Positions 31,801 through 42,645 are shown, numbered from the stretch's first letter. The stretch: 64,000 nt of DNA from Anaspis maculata (GCA_949128115.1 OX421966.1:59765416-59829415); one strand, 5' to 3'. The notes: generated from the letters alone by a model not told the origin. Numbers and translations: made by a program.

Positions 31801-34046
31801 TGTCGGAGGTGGCTCGGATTTACGATCCGCTCGGCTTTCTGTGCCCTGTTGCATTTTTCGCCAAACATTTAATCCAACGGTTATGGAAACTTGGCCTTGA
31901 TTGGGACGACACCCCTCCAGACATCGTATGTCAGCAGTGGTTGCGTTTTCAATCCGAGCTATCGCAACTTTCGCGGTTGCAAATTCCACGGCATACTTTT
32001 CCGTCGCCTGCAGACAGGTGCCAGTTGCACGCCTTTTGCGACGCATCTGAATCTGGGTACGCGAGCGTGTTGTACGTTCGTTACCTTCGAAATGGTGTTC
32101 CCACCATTCGTCTCCTAACCGCCAAATCAAAGGTGGCTCCAGTCAAATTGCTGACCGTACCCCGTCTCGAATTGTGTGCAGCGGTCCTACTTTCCAATCT
32201 CGTTGCCTTCACCGTTGCAGCGCTCGCAGGAACCGTACAGTTCGATGCCATATTTGCGTGGACCGATTCTACGGTTGTTCTCAGCTGGCTGCGTTCCTCT
32301 TCGCACCGCTGGAAAACATTTGTTGCTCACCGTGTTGAGCATATTCAACAGCGTGTCCCGCCTCAGTGTTGGAGACATGTCTCAACATCGGACAATCCCG
32401 CCGACCCAGCTTCGCGCGGATTGTTTCCCGAAGACATGCTTTCGTGCTCCCTCTGGTGGTCTGGCCCACCTTTTCTGTCATCAGCGGATGACACATGGCC
32501 GGATGACAAATTCTCCGTGTCCTCCCCAGACATTGCGTCTGAAGAGCGAAAGCTCGCTTTGGTCGTGCGTGTGCCGCAGCCGCCGCCGATTGACATCGAC
32601 GACCTCTTTTTGCGCATATCCTCCTTACGGAAGATTCAGGGCGCTGTCGCCTATTTCTATCGGTTCTGCAAATGCAAGTCCGATGAGAAGTTCACAGGAC
32701 CTCTCTCGGATACAGAACTCCATTTTGCCTTGTTGTACATTGTCAAACATGTACAGCAGAAGGTATTTGCCGTCGAAATCGCGTCATTACGCAACGGCAA
32801 ACCCTGTTCAAGACCCTTTCGAAAACTTTCACCCTTTCTCGATCGTGACGATGTTCTCCGCGTCGGCGGACGTTTGAAGCATTGTCATGAGTTGCCATTT
32901 GCAACCAGACACCCTGCTCTTCTTCCATCTCGTCACGTCTTGACAGGACTCGTCATTCGACAAGTTCATTCCCGACATTGCCACCCGGGACTCAACAATA
33001 CCTGCTATCTCCTGCAGCAAAATTTTTGGATATTGTCCACGCGACGCGCGGTACGGCACTATCTTGCATCGTGTTACCGGTGCTTCCGGACTAAGCCGCA
33101 AACTTTTTCTCCCACCATGGGCGACCTCCCCTCGGCGCGAACTTCTCAGCTAAAACCTTTTAGCTGCGTCGGGCTCGACTATGGTGGCCCTTTTCCAATC
33201 CTCATGTCACGCGCTCGCGGTGTCAGAACTACGAAGGCGTACATCTGTCTTTTCGTGTGCTTCGCCACCAAGGCATTGCACGTCGAGGTTGCCTCCGATC
33301 TCTCAACAGATGCTTTCCTCGCTGCCTTGCGCAGATTCATTGCCCGGCGCGGTCGCTGCTCTACCATCTATAGCGACAATGGCACAAACTTTGTCGGAGC
33401 TCATAGGCAATTGACGACGTCAATGCAACTCGCCGCGGAATCCGAAGCCATCACTTGGCGCTTCATTCCTCCCTCCAGTCCCCACTTTGGCGGGCTGTGG
33501 GAAAGCGGCATAAAAGCGGTCAAAACTCATCTATCTCGCGTGATAGGTGATCAAATACTCACCTTTGAAGAGCTGACCACGTTGGTCACCCAAGTTGAAG
33601 CGTTGCTCAACTCACGGCCACTTTCGGAGCTGGGCTCGGATCCAAATGATCTGTGCCCATTGACGCCTGGTCATTTTTTGACGCTCGAGCCGTTAACGGC
33701 CCCACCTGACCCAGATTTGTCCCACCTCAAGATCAGCAGGTTGTCGCGATGGCAGTTGGTCCAATCCATGCAACAGCGTTTCTGGGCGCGTTGGCGCGAC
33801 GAATATCTACACACGCTGTACCAACGCGGCAAGTGGCACAAGTCACGTCACCTTGAATCCGCAGATGTGGGGTCTTTAGTCCTCATCAAGGACGAAAACG
33901 CTCCCCCTCTGAAGTGGAGGTTAGGCAGAATTTCAAAACTCTTCCCCGGCAAAGATGGCATTTGTCGTGTCGCAGATGTCCGTTCTCAACGCGACGTTCT
34001 GCGACGCCCAATGGTCAAACTTTGTCCCCTCCCTTCAGGACAGTGA
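28848..34046 (+). CDS. BEL/Pao Gag-Pol polyprotein, 1732 codons
   Basis: This single uninterrupted frame encodes the proteins that package, copy and integrate the retrotransposon. The start is the ATG at 28848 (context ACAATGG). In order: a Gag-like region with RLPKIALPLFDGK (about 115-290); two Cys/His clusters with CSHCGARSH at 341 and CLNCLSTNHGAPKC further on; a retropepsin-type motif LIDPASQASFI with Asp480; RT with FTCDIRQMYRQ (Asp812) and YVDD at 888-891; RNase H with FCDASESGY (Asp1065); an integrase HHCC zinc site ending CYRC at 1409-1412; an integrase core with D1444, D1510 and E1552; and a C-terminal domain with RWQLVQSMQQRFWARW typical of BEL/Pao. The DPASQ protease motif varies from the more common D-S/T-G form but is of a kind known in this group. 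No env frame follows. All catalytic residues are present, so activity is plausible. Confidence 0.95.
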   Translation: MDATLSSIAIAIARLEPLLEQGVTATTEPSLQPAFLATFDIAAEIYNGFKSTVNTAPLPSASEEQKATFLERTLRADSLYGKLAAVKASFANSEPTSSLSRQASQTWFETGRSNVRLPKIALPLFDGKLKSWPPYYDLFTALIHRNQSLSDIERFQYLISSLSGEPLSMVKHLPLTGDNYIIAFDSLVERYQNDRVLVTFYWQSMMNASSVTSDSAQALRHLVNTFNENLVALEQYPHIDLWDFTLSSMLLQKLDESTRKRFEVQSAGTPFPKYEDVKSFVLDQCKAFEATALNSKTQSNSRSTRANTVTVKPEVSRKSWASHTLVSQTSSAPATSHESACSHCGARSHRVTACKTFLSMSPNDRYLAVKQKRLCLNCLSTNHGAPKCPSSYSCRQCHARHHTLLHFPKPHRTAGHESPSSLSNPVELPQIVSPGLPENVANSVTNLASSLKAAHVLLATAIVHVRDRWGGYQSLRALIDPASQASFILDSCVRKLGLSPSNHNVPVFGLGLTPANSTCGTVTCQVKADDESLPIPELELIVLRRICGNLPDTALNPDQFHLNLSNLADPTWFKPGPIQVLLGADVYPSVVKEGIVSSGPSQPVAINTIFGWALLGPFQTPSKPLHSFLVCTPTGIDESLHKFWEIEEISSPSSKTRLSPDDERAEICFRDSVYRCPSGRFGVSLPFKRESPTFEHCRSMADRRWLAIERRLVRQDTLRDLYIAFMRDYLDLGHMTLLDAEPPDSEAYYIPHHPIVKIEDDKPKIRVVFDASAQAPNHLSLNETLLVGPKLQQDIAALLLQFRCEPIVFTCDIRQMYRQILISPEHRKYQLIRFRFSPDRPIETYQLNTITYGVSSAPFLAVRTLLHLAEQSASKFPLASQAIRRNLYVDDLLCGANSVESARELQTQLINLLQSGCFELRKWASNHPDVLQDIPLDHVRTQPSTFSDVADNTVKILGLQWQAATDTFSFTVHPNELPCTKRSILSEVARIYDPLGFLCPVAFFAKHLIQRLWKLGLDWDDTPPDIVCQQWLRFQSELSQLSRLQIPRHTFPSPADRCQLHAFCDASESGYASVLYVRYLRNGVPTIRLLTAKSKVAPVKLLTVPRLELCAAVLLSNLVAFTVAALAGTVQFDAIFAWTDSTVVLSWLRSSSHRWKTFVAHRVEHIQQRVPPQCWRHVSTSDNPADPASRGLFPEDMLSCSLWWSGPPFLSSADDTWPDDKFSVSSPDIASEERKLALVVRVPQPPPIDIDDLFLRISSLRKIQGAVAYFYRFCKCKSDEKFTGPLSDTELHFALLYIVKHVQQKVFAVEIASLRNGKPCSRPFRKLSPFLDRDDVLRVGGRLKHCHELPFATRHPALLPSRHVLTGLVIRQVHSRHCHPGLNNTCYLLQQNFWILSTRRAVRHYLASCYRCFRTKPQTFSPTMGDLPSARTSQLKPFSCVGLDYGGPFPILMSRARGVRTTKAYICLFVCFATKALHVEVASDLSTDAFLAALRRFIARRGRCSTIYSDNGTNFVGAHRQLTTSMQLAAESEAITWRFIPPSSPHFGGLWESGIKAVKTHLSRVIGDQILTFEELTTLVTQVEALLNSRPLSELGSDPNDLCPLTPGHFLTLEPLTAPPDPDLSHLKISRLSRWQLVQSMQQRFWARWRDEYLHTLYQRGKWHKSRHLESADVGSLVLIKDENAPPLKWRLGRISKLFPGKDGICRVADVRSQRDVLRRPMVKLCPLPSGQ

Positions 34047-34154
34047 GCATTCTGTGTTTTCACTTCCGTCATTGTTTTCACTATGCTCTTTCTTTTTGTA
34101 TCATGTTTGATTTCATTAATTTTTGAACTTTGAAAATACCCCGAGTGGTATTTT

Positions 34155-34165
34155 GGTGGGGAGTA
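34155..34165 (+). other. Polypurine tract of the BEL element
   Basis: GGTGGGGAGTA directly precedes the 3' LTR and would prime plus-strand synthesis. Confidence 0.7.
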
Positions 34166-35114
34166 TGTCTCGGCCCCGTTCATTGAACACTGCATTCGTG
34201 TGCATTGAGGGTATGCAACCCAAAATATCCCTGTGTCGTCCAAGTCCTCACCCCTCACCCCCTGTTCGGTGTGCCTGGCACTTGGCTGTCAGGCGCAAGC
34301 GTAAACGAGCTCCAGCACTTTCTTCGGCCGTCTTCGGCATTCTTCGGCTTTCTTTCCGCTCGTGCCTTTGCCGCTTCGTTCGAAGCGGCGTTGATCTCCG
34401 TACGTCGAGCGGGAAGCCACGCCGTCCTTTTTTGGTCATCGTTCTCGCGGCCATCTTGTCGTGCCATCGGCGTACATTCGTACTCGACCAGAAGCCCATC
34501 CAAGGCCCATCGCGTCCGATAGTGACTCCTGGAGGAGCTCTGCAGCATCTCCAAGTCCAGAAAGCGGCAGTTTTCACCGCTTTCACCGGGGAGCGGCTTG
34601 GATCAGCCAGCCGCACACAAAGCTCCAGTTTCGGACGGGATCGAGTCGTTCGTCCGCCATTTTGGTGACGAACACGGGCACTCGTGCATTTCACCAGGAA
34701 ATCCACCACCAGAACGGCCATCCACCACGACGCCGCCTTCGGACTCCGCCAGGACGACGCCGCCACCGAATAAGATCCCGTAAGTTCCATATGTTCCATT
34801 GTTTTTACCATTTACCGTTTATTCCCGTTTGCCGGGGTGTATACCTTCAGTGCAGTTCGTCTCGTTTTCAGGACGCCAATCTGCCCCCGATCAGAACCAC
34901 TCGGATTTTTCATTTCATTTAATTCACATTGTTTTTTTTTATTGTTTTGTAATTCTGTCTGTTTGTGTTTTTTTCTTTGTTTTGCATTAAAGTTTTTGAT
35001 TGTTGTTGTGGATTTTATTTCTGACTGTCGCTTGCTGCTTTCCTAATCCAAGAGTTATTGTTTTAATGCAGCCTTCATCGGAAGGCTGCCGTCTTTATGT
35101 GTACCGCGCTAACA
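34166..35114 (+). repeat. 3' LTR of the BEL/Pao element
   Basis: Same 949-bp sequence as the 5' LTR at an offset of 6516. It is followed by the second copy of the ATCTT target duplication. Confidence 0.95.
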
Positions 35115-36199
35115 ATCTTATTCAAGATATAAAAATGCCACATTCCTCAAACTCCCTAAACACAACCTACAGGGTGAAACATACTTCAATTGTTTTATTT
35201 TTTCTGGATAAAATTAATTAGGATAATAATCTTATCTGGTTTACTGGAAAGCTCAGAGTTTTCCGCCAGCCATATAAAAAATTTGCGTTTCTTATATCAT
35301 TCTGACTTGATATACAGGATGAATTACATGTTGCTTCAACTTTTGTTGTGCAAGGAGTTGCTAAGGAAATTATCCTCAGCAACTCCTCGCACAACCAAAA
35401 TCGCAAAAATGCTTGATGCTACAGTAGCCAGTACTTGCAGCGATTGCAGAAATGTAAATGTTTGATATGTTTTGCCAAATACTCTAGGCTCTCCTTTGAA
35501 GTGGGTAAAATTATCATCCGAATTGATGTGACCCAGGAAAAAAAGAAAAAAAAAAGGGTGTTCCACCCTGTATGTCATGTTTTAGCAGTTTGAGGAATGT
35601 GACATTTTTATATCTTGAATGAGAGATTATAGACTTCTAACAGAACCGGAATTGGTCTTTGTCCGGATTGATTTGATCAAGATAAAATTTTTTGCAAAAA
35701 AATTGATTTCACTCTGTACGTAGAATACCAGCAGCTATCGAGGGGTGAGTTTTTCACACGTTCAGTAGGAGACCATAAGGTTGCTGAATAATGAGAGGCT
35801 GTTTTTTTCGAGAATTATTTCACCGGAATAAAAAAGTTGAAAGATTTATTTTTTAATTTTCACCCTGTATACTAAGTATTACGCGTCACAGAGATGTATG
35901 CTTTTAACATGTTGAACAGGTGGGGATGATCTAACCATATAGCAAAAAACCGTTTGAGAACTACTTTCTTCAAGCAAAAATTCTAATTCAAATATACTAA
36001 AAAAAATAATAACTGAATTCAGGTTCAAGGATTTTATTTCAGTAGGTAGTGTGGGTTTCTCAGCTTTGACCTATTGACATTTCAACCTATCCTAACAACT
36101 TGAGTTGATCTGTTACCCACATTCAACACAGAAGAAAAACTACTTTGGCGTTAGGATGTTGATCTTACTAGGTCCGAGGAGGGGTTTTAGTGGGCATCC

Positions 36200-36420
36200 T
36201 TTCGAAGCTCGAGTCTCTGAACTTTGAATCACCGACGGCGGCCTTTTTTGGGGCCACAATTAGACGTGAACATCTCAAACCAGCCAAACCTCATTGTAAC
36301 TGGAGACTTTAATGCCAAACACGACTTCTGGGTCAGTCACGGACAGCGCTTCACTTTTTTCACTAAAATTAATCTACCGACCCGCTGTTGAAGTTGTAAC
36401 AAGACATGATACTCGATATA
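36200..36420 (+). pseudogene. Relic of a non-LTR retrotransposon endonuclease
   Basis: A plus-strand frame around 36255-36345 reads PNLIVTGDFNAKHDFW, the GDFNAKH motif of the apurinic-type endonuclease in jockey/CR1-like LINEs. The frame runs into a stop soon after, and no reverse transcriptase adjoins it. The rest of the element is lost or unrecognisable. Confidence 0.65.
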
Positions 36421-36649
36421 ATTCGCACGCTTCAATCGTACCTCACGCCTAAACCAAAAAATATAGGTCTATGACATCGAAGACATTTTCATTCTCCACA
36501 ACTTTGCATCCACAATTTCCTCTATCTATAACGGTTCTCTCAACGTTCAAGAAGGAAGGCAAATGGGACCATCTTTTTACGTTTTTCTTCTAGATATTAG
36601 GCCAGGTTGTTGGTTTCTACCTTGTATCCACTGGTTCTTGATAGCCGTA

Positions 36650-37830
36650 GAAACAAATATTGTGTATTTCAAGCATAAAGTGACTTTCGCGCTTGGAGGC
36701 TTCACTCGAAGGTCGAAGGGATCATTTTCCGCTTTCAGAATTGAAAGTTATCGCAGGTTTGAGAAACATTATTTGTGGTTTGACGAGAATTTGCAGTTCT
36801 CAAGGGAACTGAAACTTGAATTGATTTCTGGTTTAAGAAGGACATTATCCCAGTTTTAAGGGGAAACTCGTCTTGAAAGACAGCACCTCCGTTTCGAGAA
36901 CAGCCAATCGTAGTTCTCAGAAGAATCAAGAGCTGAATTTTAGCAGGTTTAAGGGAAATATTGTCTCAGTTTTGAGGATAGTTGATTGCAGTTCTCGAGG
37001 TGAATCAAATAATGAATTTATTGCAGATTTGAAGAGAATATGCAATTACATGGAGAACAGCAATCAATTATCCTCAAAAATGAAATGATATCTTCAAAGA
37101 CATATCTCTGAAAACCAAAACAAATTACGTTTTCAAACCTGTGAGATATTCATCATTCAATTCCTTCAAGAACGGCAATCAATTGTCTTCAAAACTGAGA
37201 TAATGTCTCTGAATTTTCCTCTCTCAAGTACAGTCTCTCAATTGTTAAGTTGAGAAGTTAAACCTCTCAAGTACAGAAACTGTCCTCAAAACTGGAATGA
37301 TATCCTCCTCAAACCTGCGAAAATTTACCTTTTGATTCTTCCGAGAATTGCCGAATTTAAAGCATAAATATACTTGAGTAGTAATAATTATTATTGATCA
37401 AAATAATTGATTAAAAAGTTGCTTCATCTTTATTGATAAGACCCAATAATGTGCTTCTCAAGCCTGCAATAAATTCAGCATTTTATTCCCTCAACAAAAG
37501 CAGTTGTCCCTCAAATCGAAATGTCTTCTTCAAAACTGCCCTCAAGTTTACCATTCAATTACTTTAAGAACATCAATTGATTATTCTCAAAAGTGAAATA
37601 TGTAATGACATCCTCAGACCTGCGGAAATTCACCTTGATTCTTCAGAGAACTGCAACCAACCAACTATTCTCAAAAAGGAAACGCTGTCTTTCGAGATAA
37701 ATTCTCCTTAAAACCGAGATCATGTCCTCCTTAGGTCAGCGATAAATTTACCTTCCATTTGTTCGACAACTTCAATCAATCCACCTCAAAACGGAGATGA
37801 TGTCCTCCTCAAAACTCCGATAACTATATG
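36650..37830. repeat. Degenerate tandem array, inverted at about 37030
   Basis: Units of roughly 110-130 bp repeat the order: CCTCAAAA(C)TGAGATGA, a TCCTC word, CAAACCTGCGA(A/T)A, TTTACCTT, and GAGAACTGCAATCAA. Before about 37030 the units lie in one orientation and afterwards in the other, so the whole folds on itself. The frames at 36563-36859 and 36873-37088 are repeat sequence. Confidence 0.55.
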
Positions 37831-38118
37831 TCCTCCGGTAACGCCATCGTGTACTTTTTTAAGGGGCACCTTATTTACTAGTTTCTTGGAAAGCATCAAC
37901 TGCGAAGCTCCCTGCTTCACAGATGCGGACATCATCTCAATTTTGTGGAAAATAATTGGATGTTGAAATGTAAATTTGTTGCCTTATATTGTCTCCATTA
38001 TACACATTGCGGAAAGCCGTTAATATATGGTGTCTCACTCAAGAGTATCCACAGCGTGTGTACATATTGGTATTATTAGCGCACTTCTCCAAACGGGAAG
38101 GCGCTTTTGTCCTCGCTT

Positions 38119-38142
38119 TGTCCGTCCGTCCGTCCGTCCGTC
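38119..38142 (+). repeat. CCGT microsatellite
   Basis: About six tandem CCGT units within a longer repeat unit. Confidence 0.85.
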
Positions 38143-38224
38143 ACAGCATCTAGTCCTAGACGAAAAGGTTTTTGCGAAAAATTTTCACTCCAATGACCTT
38201 GACCAGCTCATGACCTTGTATCCC

Positions 38225-38915
38225 GAACCAAGAAAAATCTCGACAAAATAATGATAAACAATTACAATAATAACAAATTAGTGTGACGCGGCATCGCCGT
38301 TGAATGCTGCATTTCAGAAGCCGGCCTGATCTCGAAAGTTATCACATGCGATCAAGTACCCGTTCTTATCATTTTACAATAATACATATGCGGAGTTATA
38401 TTTAGAGGAGAATTTGAACTTAATGAAAATTTCACATCGGTGCGAGTGGATCCGAACCAGTCAATAGTTATGAATTTTTTAAAATGACTCCGAAGATACG
38501 GCTCGGCCGCAAAAGATTATTCGTTGCTTGCTGGTGCTTGATATCCTTATCTCCGAACAAAACGGAATCCAACACAGAAAATATTTCAACTTGAATGGGT
38601 AGCTCATGGTCTTGGTACGCGAACCAGAAAAAAATCTTTCCGAAATAATCATGAACAATTACAATAATAACATTTTGGTGTAAGGCGGCTTCGCCGATTG
38701 AGTGCTGGAATTCGCAGTTAGATGTTGAAAGTTACGATATGCGGGTAGCTACATGTTTTTATGAAGATACATCACTACATGTACGGGATTATATTTAGAG
38801 AACAATTTGAACTTTCTTTTGACAAAAACTCCACTCCGATACGACCTTCGGGTCAATTGTTATGAATTTTTGAAAACGACCGCAAAACTACGGCTCGGCG
38901 CATATCGGTCCCTAC
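38225..38915 (+). repeat. Tandem duplication, period about 390 bp
   Basis: Two diverged direct copies (from about 38225 and 38615) share CGAACCA-GAAAAA-TCT, ACAATTACAATAATAACA, TTATATTTAGAG, GTCAAT-GTTATGAATTTTT and AC(T)ACGGCTCGGC in the same order. Confidence 0.65.
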
Positions 38916-39514
38916 AAATTTAAAATCAGACGTGCCATTAACACTATTCAACATTTTAAAATAGGCATTACTAGGTACCTGAAGGATAATGGCACTCAAA
39001 CTATAAAACATGTTCGCTCAATAACAAAAAAAAAGTAGGTAGGTATCACTAAAAATCATGTGACAGACTACCATTTTTTCGGTTTTCGATAAAAAAAATT
39101 GTTCCGATTCAAAAATAAACCAGATATTCGTGTTCAGAAGGTCGAAATCAGTTGGAAAACATTCTTTTATAAGTAACAGAATGACGCTTATGTGGCCGGT
39201 TCTTTTGTCTGTCTGTCTGTCCGTGTAGAAACTAGGATGCTGTACTCCTTCTCGAGAATTGGAGCAAGAGCCTTGGAACTTTTTCCGATGGATAGCTGAT
39301 GTCCCCAAGGGTGGCCAATGGGCACTATTTTTGTTATCCATACATTGTTATCATTATTATCAAAAAACAGAGGTCTCCTGTGCACTTCGAAGAAGTTGAA
39401 CTTCTCTTCGGGAAATAAAGCTACAGCCCTTAAAAATTGAACTTTATCCGATGGATAGCTTAGGTTCTCAAGGACCAAATAGGCAGATTGTCTTTTATAA
39501 TTCCGCCGGCATCT

Positions 39515-39890
39515 TGGCTGCCATATTGAAATCTCTTATTAGTGGAACGATTGTCATGAAACTTGAAACTTATCCTTGTCTAGTACGATCATTCTTATTT
39601 TCAAGCTGAAATTTCTTATTAGTGCAACGATTTTCATGAAAATTGGAGCTGACCTTTGTCTCGTATGATCATTTTTATTTTCAAGCCAAATTTCATGATT
39701 CCGCCACCATCTCGCCGCCTTATTGAAATCTCTTATAAGTGGAAGGATTTTCATGAAACTTGAAAGTTACCCTTGTCTCAGATGATCATTCTTATTTTCA
39801 AGCTGAGTTCCATGATTTCGCCGCCATCTTGGTCAAGCCGAATTTCATTATTCTGCCGAAATTTTGGCCGCCATATTGAAATTGTTTGCC
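39515..39890. repeat. Diverged tandem repeat, period about 80-120 bp
   Basis: Three to four units share TTATTAGTG-AACGAT, TTTTCATGAAACTTGAAA, CCTTGTCTC, GATCATTCTTATTTTCAAGC and CGCCGCCAT. A GTCTGTCTGTCTGTC run near 39207 precedes it. Confidence 0.6.
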
Positions 39891-40149
39891 CAAATAACGG
39901 TAGTGTTTGCATTTGAAGAGTCTCGAAGGGTGTAGGGCAACGGGCGCAGTACCGGTGAGAGGATGGGTCGAGAGCAGCCCAACTGCCCAATCCAAGGGAT
40001 GTAGAAGTAGTGAGACGGGAAACCTCAGTCTCGACTTCTCGAGCTGTTCTCGACCTCGACGTCTTCGACCCATCCCACCACTGTCACCACGGTCCTCTGC
40101 CCTGCAGCCTGCAGCCTTTGAAACTCTCCAAATTCTAACTAAACTAATA

Positions 40150-40602
40150 GTCCGGGAGGCAGTGAACATTTTTTATACTTATTTTCTCAGTCACCAAATA
40201 TAGACAGGATTGTTCAGTTAGTGATACCTACTAACCATCTATTGCTAAGTCTGGCTAAAATTTTCCGATGGGTTGAAAAAGAAAATGCATTAGAAAATTC
40301 ATAGGCGTTTCACTTATTTTCACACTAATGAAAATGATTTTACCAACAAGGCGTATGCTAAAGTTAACTAGAAAAGATAGTCTGGCTGATCTCTGGCGAT
40401 GGAAAATATGTCTGGCTCGTCAAAAACTAACGTTAAAAAAAAAGTTTTTTTTAGTAGTTTTCAACCCATTGGAAAATGTTAGCCAGACTTAGCAATAGTT
40501 AGTAGCAATAGCAATGGTTAGTATCACTAACTGAACAATCCTATCTATTTATATTTGGTGACTGAGAAAATAAGTACCAAAAATGTTCACTGCCTCTCGG
40601 AC
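40150..40602. mobile_element. 453-bp MITE with long terminal inverted repeats
   Basis: Ends are GTCCGGGAGGCAGTGAACA and the near complement at 40584-40602, and TA flanks both sides (40148-40149 and 40603-40604). The arms extend about 125 bp through ATTTTCTCAGTCACCAAATA and GTTCAGTTAGTGATA. TA duplication suggests Tc1/mariner-type mobilisation. No frame. Confidence 0.75.
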
Positions 40603-41108
40603 TATAAATATGTATCCTTGATTCCTTGTTTTTGTTTTGTTGCTCAATTCAAAGCTTCACCTTCACATTAATTTGGTATAATTATTTTCCTTTAATCGGT
40701 TCTTTTCGATGCATCGATTCGTCGTCTCTTGCTCTTACGATTTTTCAATCGAATCGAACTGTTGATTGCGGATCGATTTGATCAAGAATCAAGACACATC
40801 GATTCACTGACACTATTTAGTCTGAGGGTACTCACCACCATGAGCAAGACACCAGTGTGGCGCCATCCATTAACGGCTTTCCGCAATGTGTATTATTGAG
40901 GGAATATAAGGCAATTTTACATTTCACATTTCAATACCTTTGAAATAAGGTATTGAAATGATGAAAGCTGCAATCAGTAATTTTCTACAAAACTAAGATG
41001 ATATCTTCATAGGAAGCAAGAAGTTTCGCAAATGATGCTTTCGTTCCAAGAAACTAGTAAAGGACCTCTTGAGAGAGATGCAGTGGTGCACGATGGCGCT
41101 ACCGGAGG

Positions 41109-42354
41109 GCATCTTAATAGACTTCGAGACGTTTTCCTGAAAATCGCCCGAAAAGCATGCAAGGCTATTTACCAAAAGCAAAAGCAGATAAGTGCATGTG
41201 TGTATTTTATGTTTTAAAAGTAAGATAGTTAGTTACTACCTATGGGTAGATAATAATAATAAAAATACTTAACATCGCCGATTACCAGTGTATAAAAGAT
41301 GCACTCAAATGAGAACACCTGTGCATTGTGGATTTTATTACATGTGGGTAGGTATAGGTAGAGCAGTATAGGTACCTACATATTCATAAAAATCCATGAA
41401 TCACCAACAAGTTCGCTTCAGTTTCTTGGGATAAAGAATGAATAAAAACGAGTGCGTTTCGCAACCATTTAAGGTAGCGATGACCTCTCTTCTCGGCTCG
41501 CTATGATGCAGAAACTTGCAGTTGTCATCATTGTCATCATCAAAACGTCCCTAAAAGTATACACAAGCAGCATATCAGTGCCTGTTGCGCAAAACAGGTA
41601 TTTTTGTTACGTCACTCACTAACAAGTTTTTTTTTAGAGAAAACTTTGTTCATGTAGGTAGGAATTTATATTATAGTCAAGCTGTGGTAGGTCTATCTGC
41701 CAAGTTTATTAAAGAGTTTTCTTTCTGGAGGTCTCTATAAGGAACCGTAAAAATCGATTCCGATATGGGTAAGGAAGGCCTGAATTTTGATTACAGACTT
41801 ATGCACGTACCGGAGTGATTGATGCGTGTGTTTCTAACAGGTAAAAGTTTTATTGTTCTAAAAATTTCACTTTCAAAACATGTTTCTAATGCTAATGCTT
41901 TTGGAAAAACTGCAATAGTCGTCCGATAATGGCTAGGGTGTAGCTAGCTACCTACATTTTTATCCAAACCTGTCGTCGATTAGACAAGAGACAAAGATAT
42001 AGAGTGCATCTAAAGTCACGAAGTTAATTCGATAATGGTTGTTTTCGAAACGAGGACATCCATCCCAGCATTTATTGACGATTTAATTAAAACGAGCCGA
42101 TGAAAGATGAGATCACGTGTCCGTTGACCTAGACCTCTTCGAGAAACACAAAACACAATATAAAATCGAGCAGCGAGAAAACCAGATGAATCCAGAGGAG
42201 TTCATTATTCTATTTCGGATTTTTTATGTGGTTAATCAAGAATTCCATTCCTAATAAAGTATCAGTAGGTACAAAGAAGAAACCTGAAGTTGTATGAATC
42301 TACGGCATAGAAATATCAAAGCTTAGTTACTTTATTACCACCCTCCATAGTCAT
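41109..42354. other. Unassigned stretch
   Basis: No gene, RNA or bounded repeat recognised. Confidence 0.3.
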
Positions 42355-42645
42355 ATACAGGGTGAGTCACTGATATGGGGAAGCTCAATTACACCTACGC
42401 CATTATTAATATCGAAATGAATCGAACGGCACTGCAAACGGGAGGTCAAAGTGCAGTTTGTAAAATTAATTTTTCAACGGCACCTCCTGTATATCTTCAC
42501 ATGTTTGGATTTGCCCTTTCTCAAAATCCGTTTATTTTTGCAATTCGCTTCAACCGTTTAGAAGTTATTGATTTTTTTCAAAAAAAAGTGAGGGCTCGAT
42601 TAGTTAGTTTAGCGGTCTGATATTAATTTAAGGGGAATAAGGGCC
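42355..42645. repeat. Partial ACAGGGTG-ended repeat
   Basis: It begins TATACAGGGTGAGTCACTGA. The matching opposite end is not found, so this is a half element. The 81-residue frame here has no motif. Confidence 0.35.

Larger units (their letters stand above)
27650..35114 (+). mobile_element. Intact BEL/Pao LTR retrotransposon, 7465 bp
   Basis: The element has 949-bp LTRs beginning TGTCTCGG and ending GCTAACA, a primer-binding site, one long Gag-Pol frame, a purine-rich tract and a 5-bp target duplication ATCTT (27645-27649 and 35115-35119). No difference between the two LTRs was seen on reading. Domain order (Gag with zinc knuckles, protease, RT, RNase H, integrase) and the 5-bp duplication fit BEL/Pao. 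There is no envelope frame. The intact frame and identical LTRs imply a very recent insertion and a possibly active source. Confidence 0.95.
27261..35999. mobile_element. Foldback family FB-A, copy 3, split by a BEL element
   Basis: The left part is 27261-27649 and the right part 35120-35999. Rejoined at the target site they give about 1270 bp whose order matches the copy at 16590-19088, including the central GCAAGGAGTTGCTAAGG inverted repeat and the internal ACAGGGTG words. Ends are TAGTGTACTTGAAATAGT and ATACTA. AAA flanks both sides. The centre is uninterrupted here, so this copy shows how the halves originally met. Confidence 0.8.
37833..41108. repeat. Large inverted-repeat structure with 2.8-kb interior
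   Basis: The left arm (37833-38031) and right arm (40861-41108) are diverged inverted copies. CCGGTAACGCCATCGTG pairs with CACGATGGCGCTACCGG, and CACATTGCGGAAAGCCGTTA pairs with TAACGGCTTTCCGCAATGTG. The interior holds further tandem repeats and a MITE. It may be one giant foldback or an array that received insertions. No transposase is visible. Confidence 0.6.

Noticed and set aside
29447..33101. Antisense frames inside the BEL Gag-Pol gene
   Set aside because: They are shadows of the 1732-codon frame, which has every expected motif in order.
36873..37088. 71-residue frame rich in Ser and Asn
   Set aside because: It lies within the degenerate 110-130 bp repeat units.
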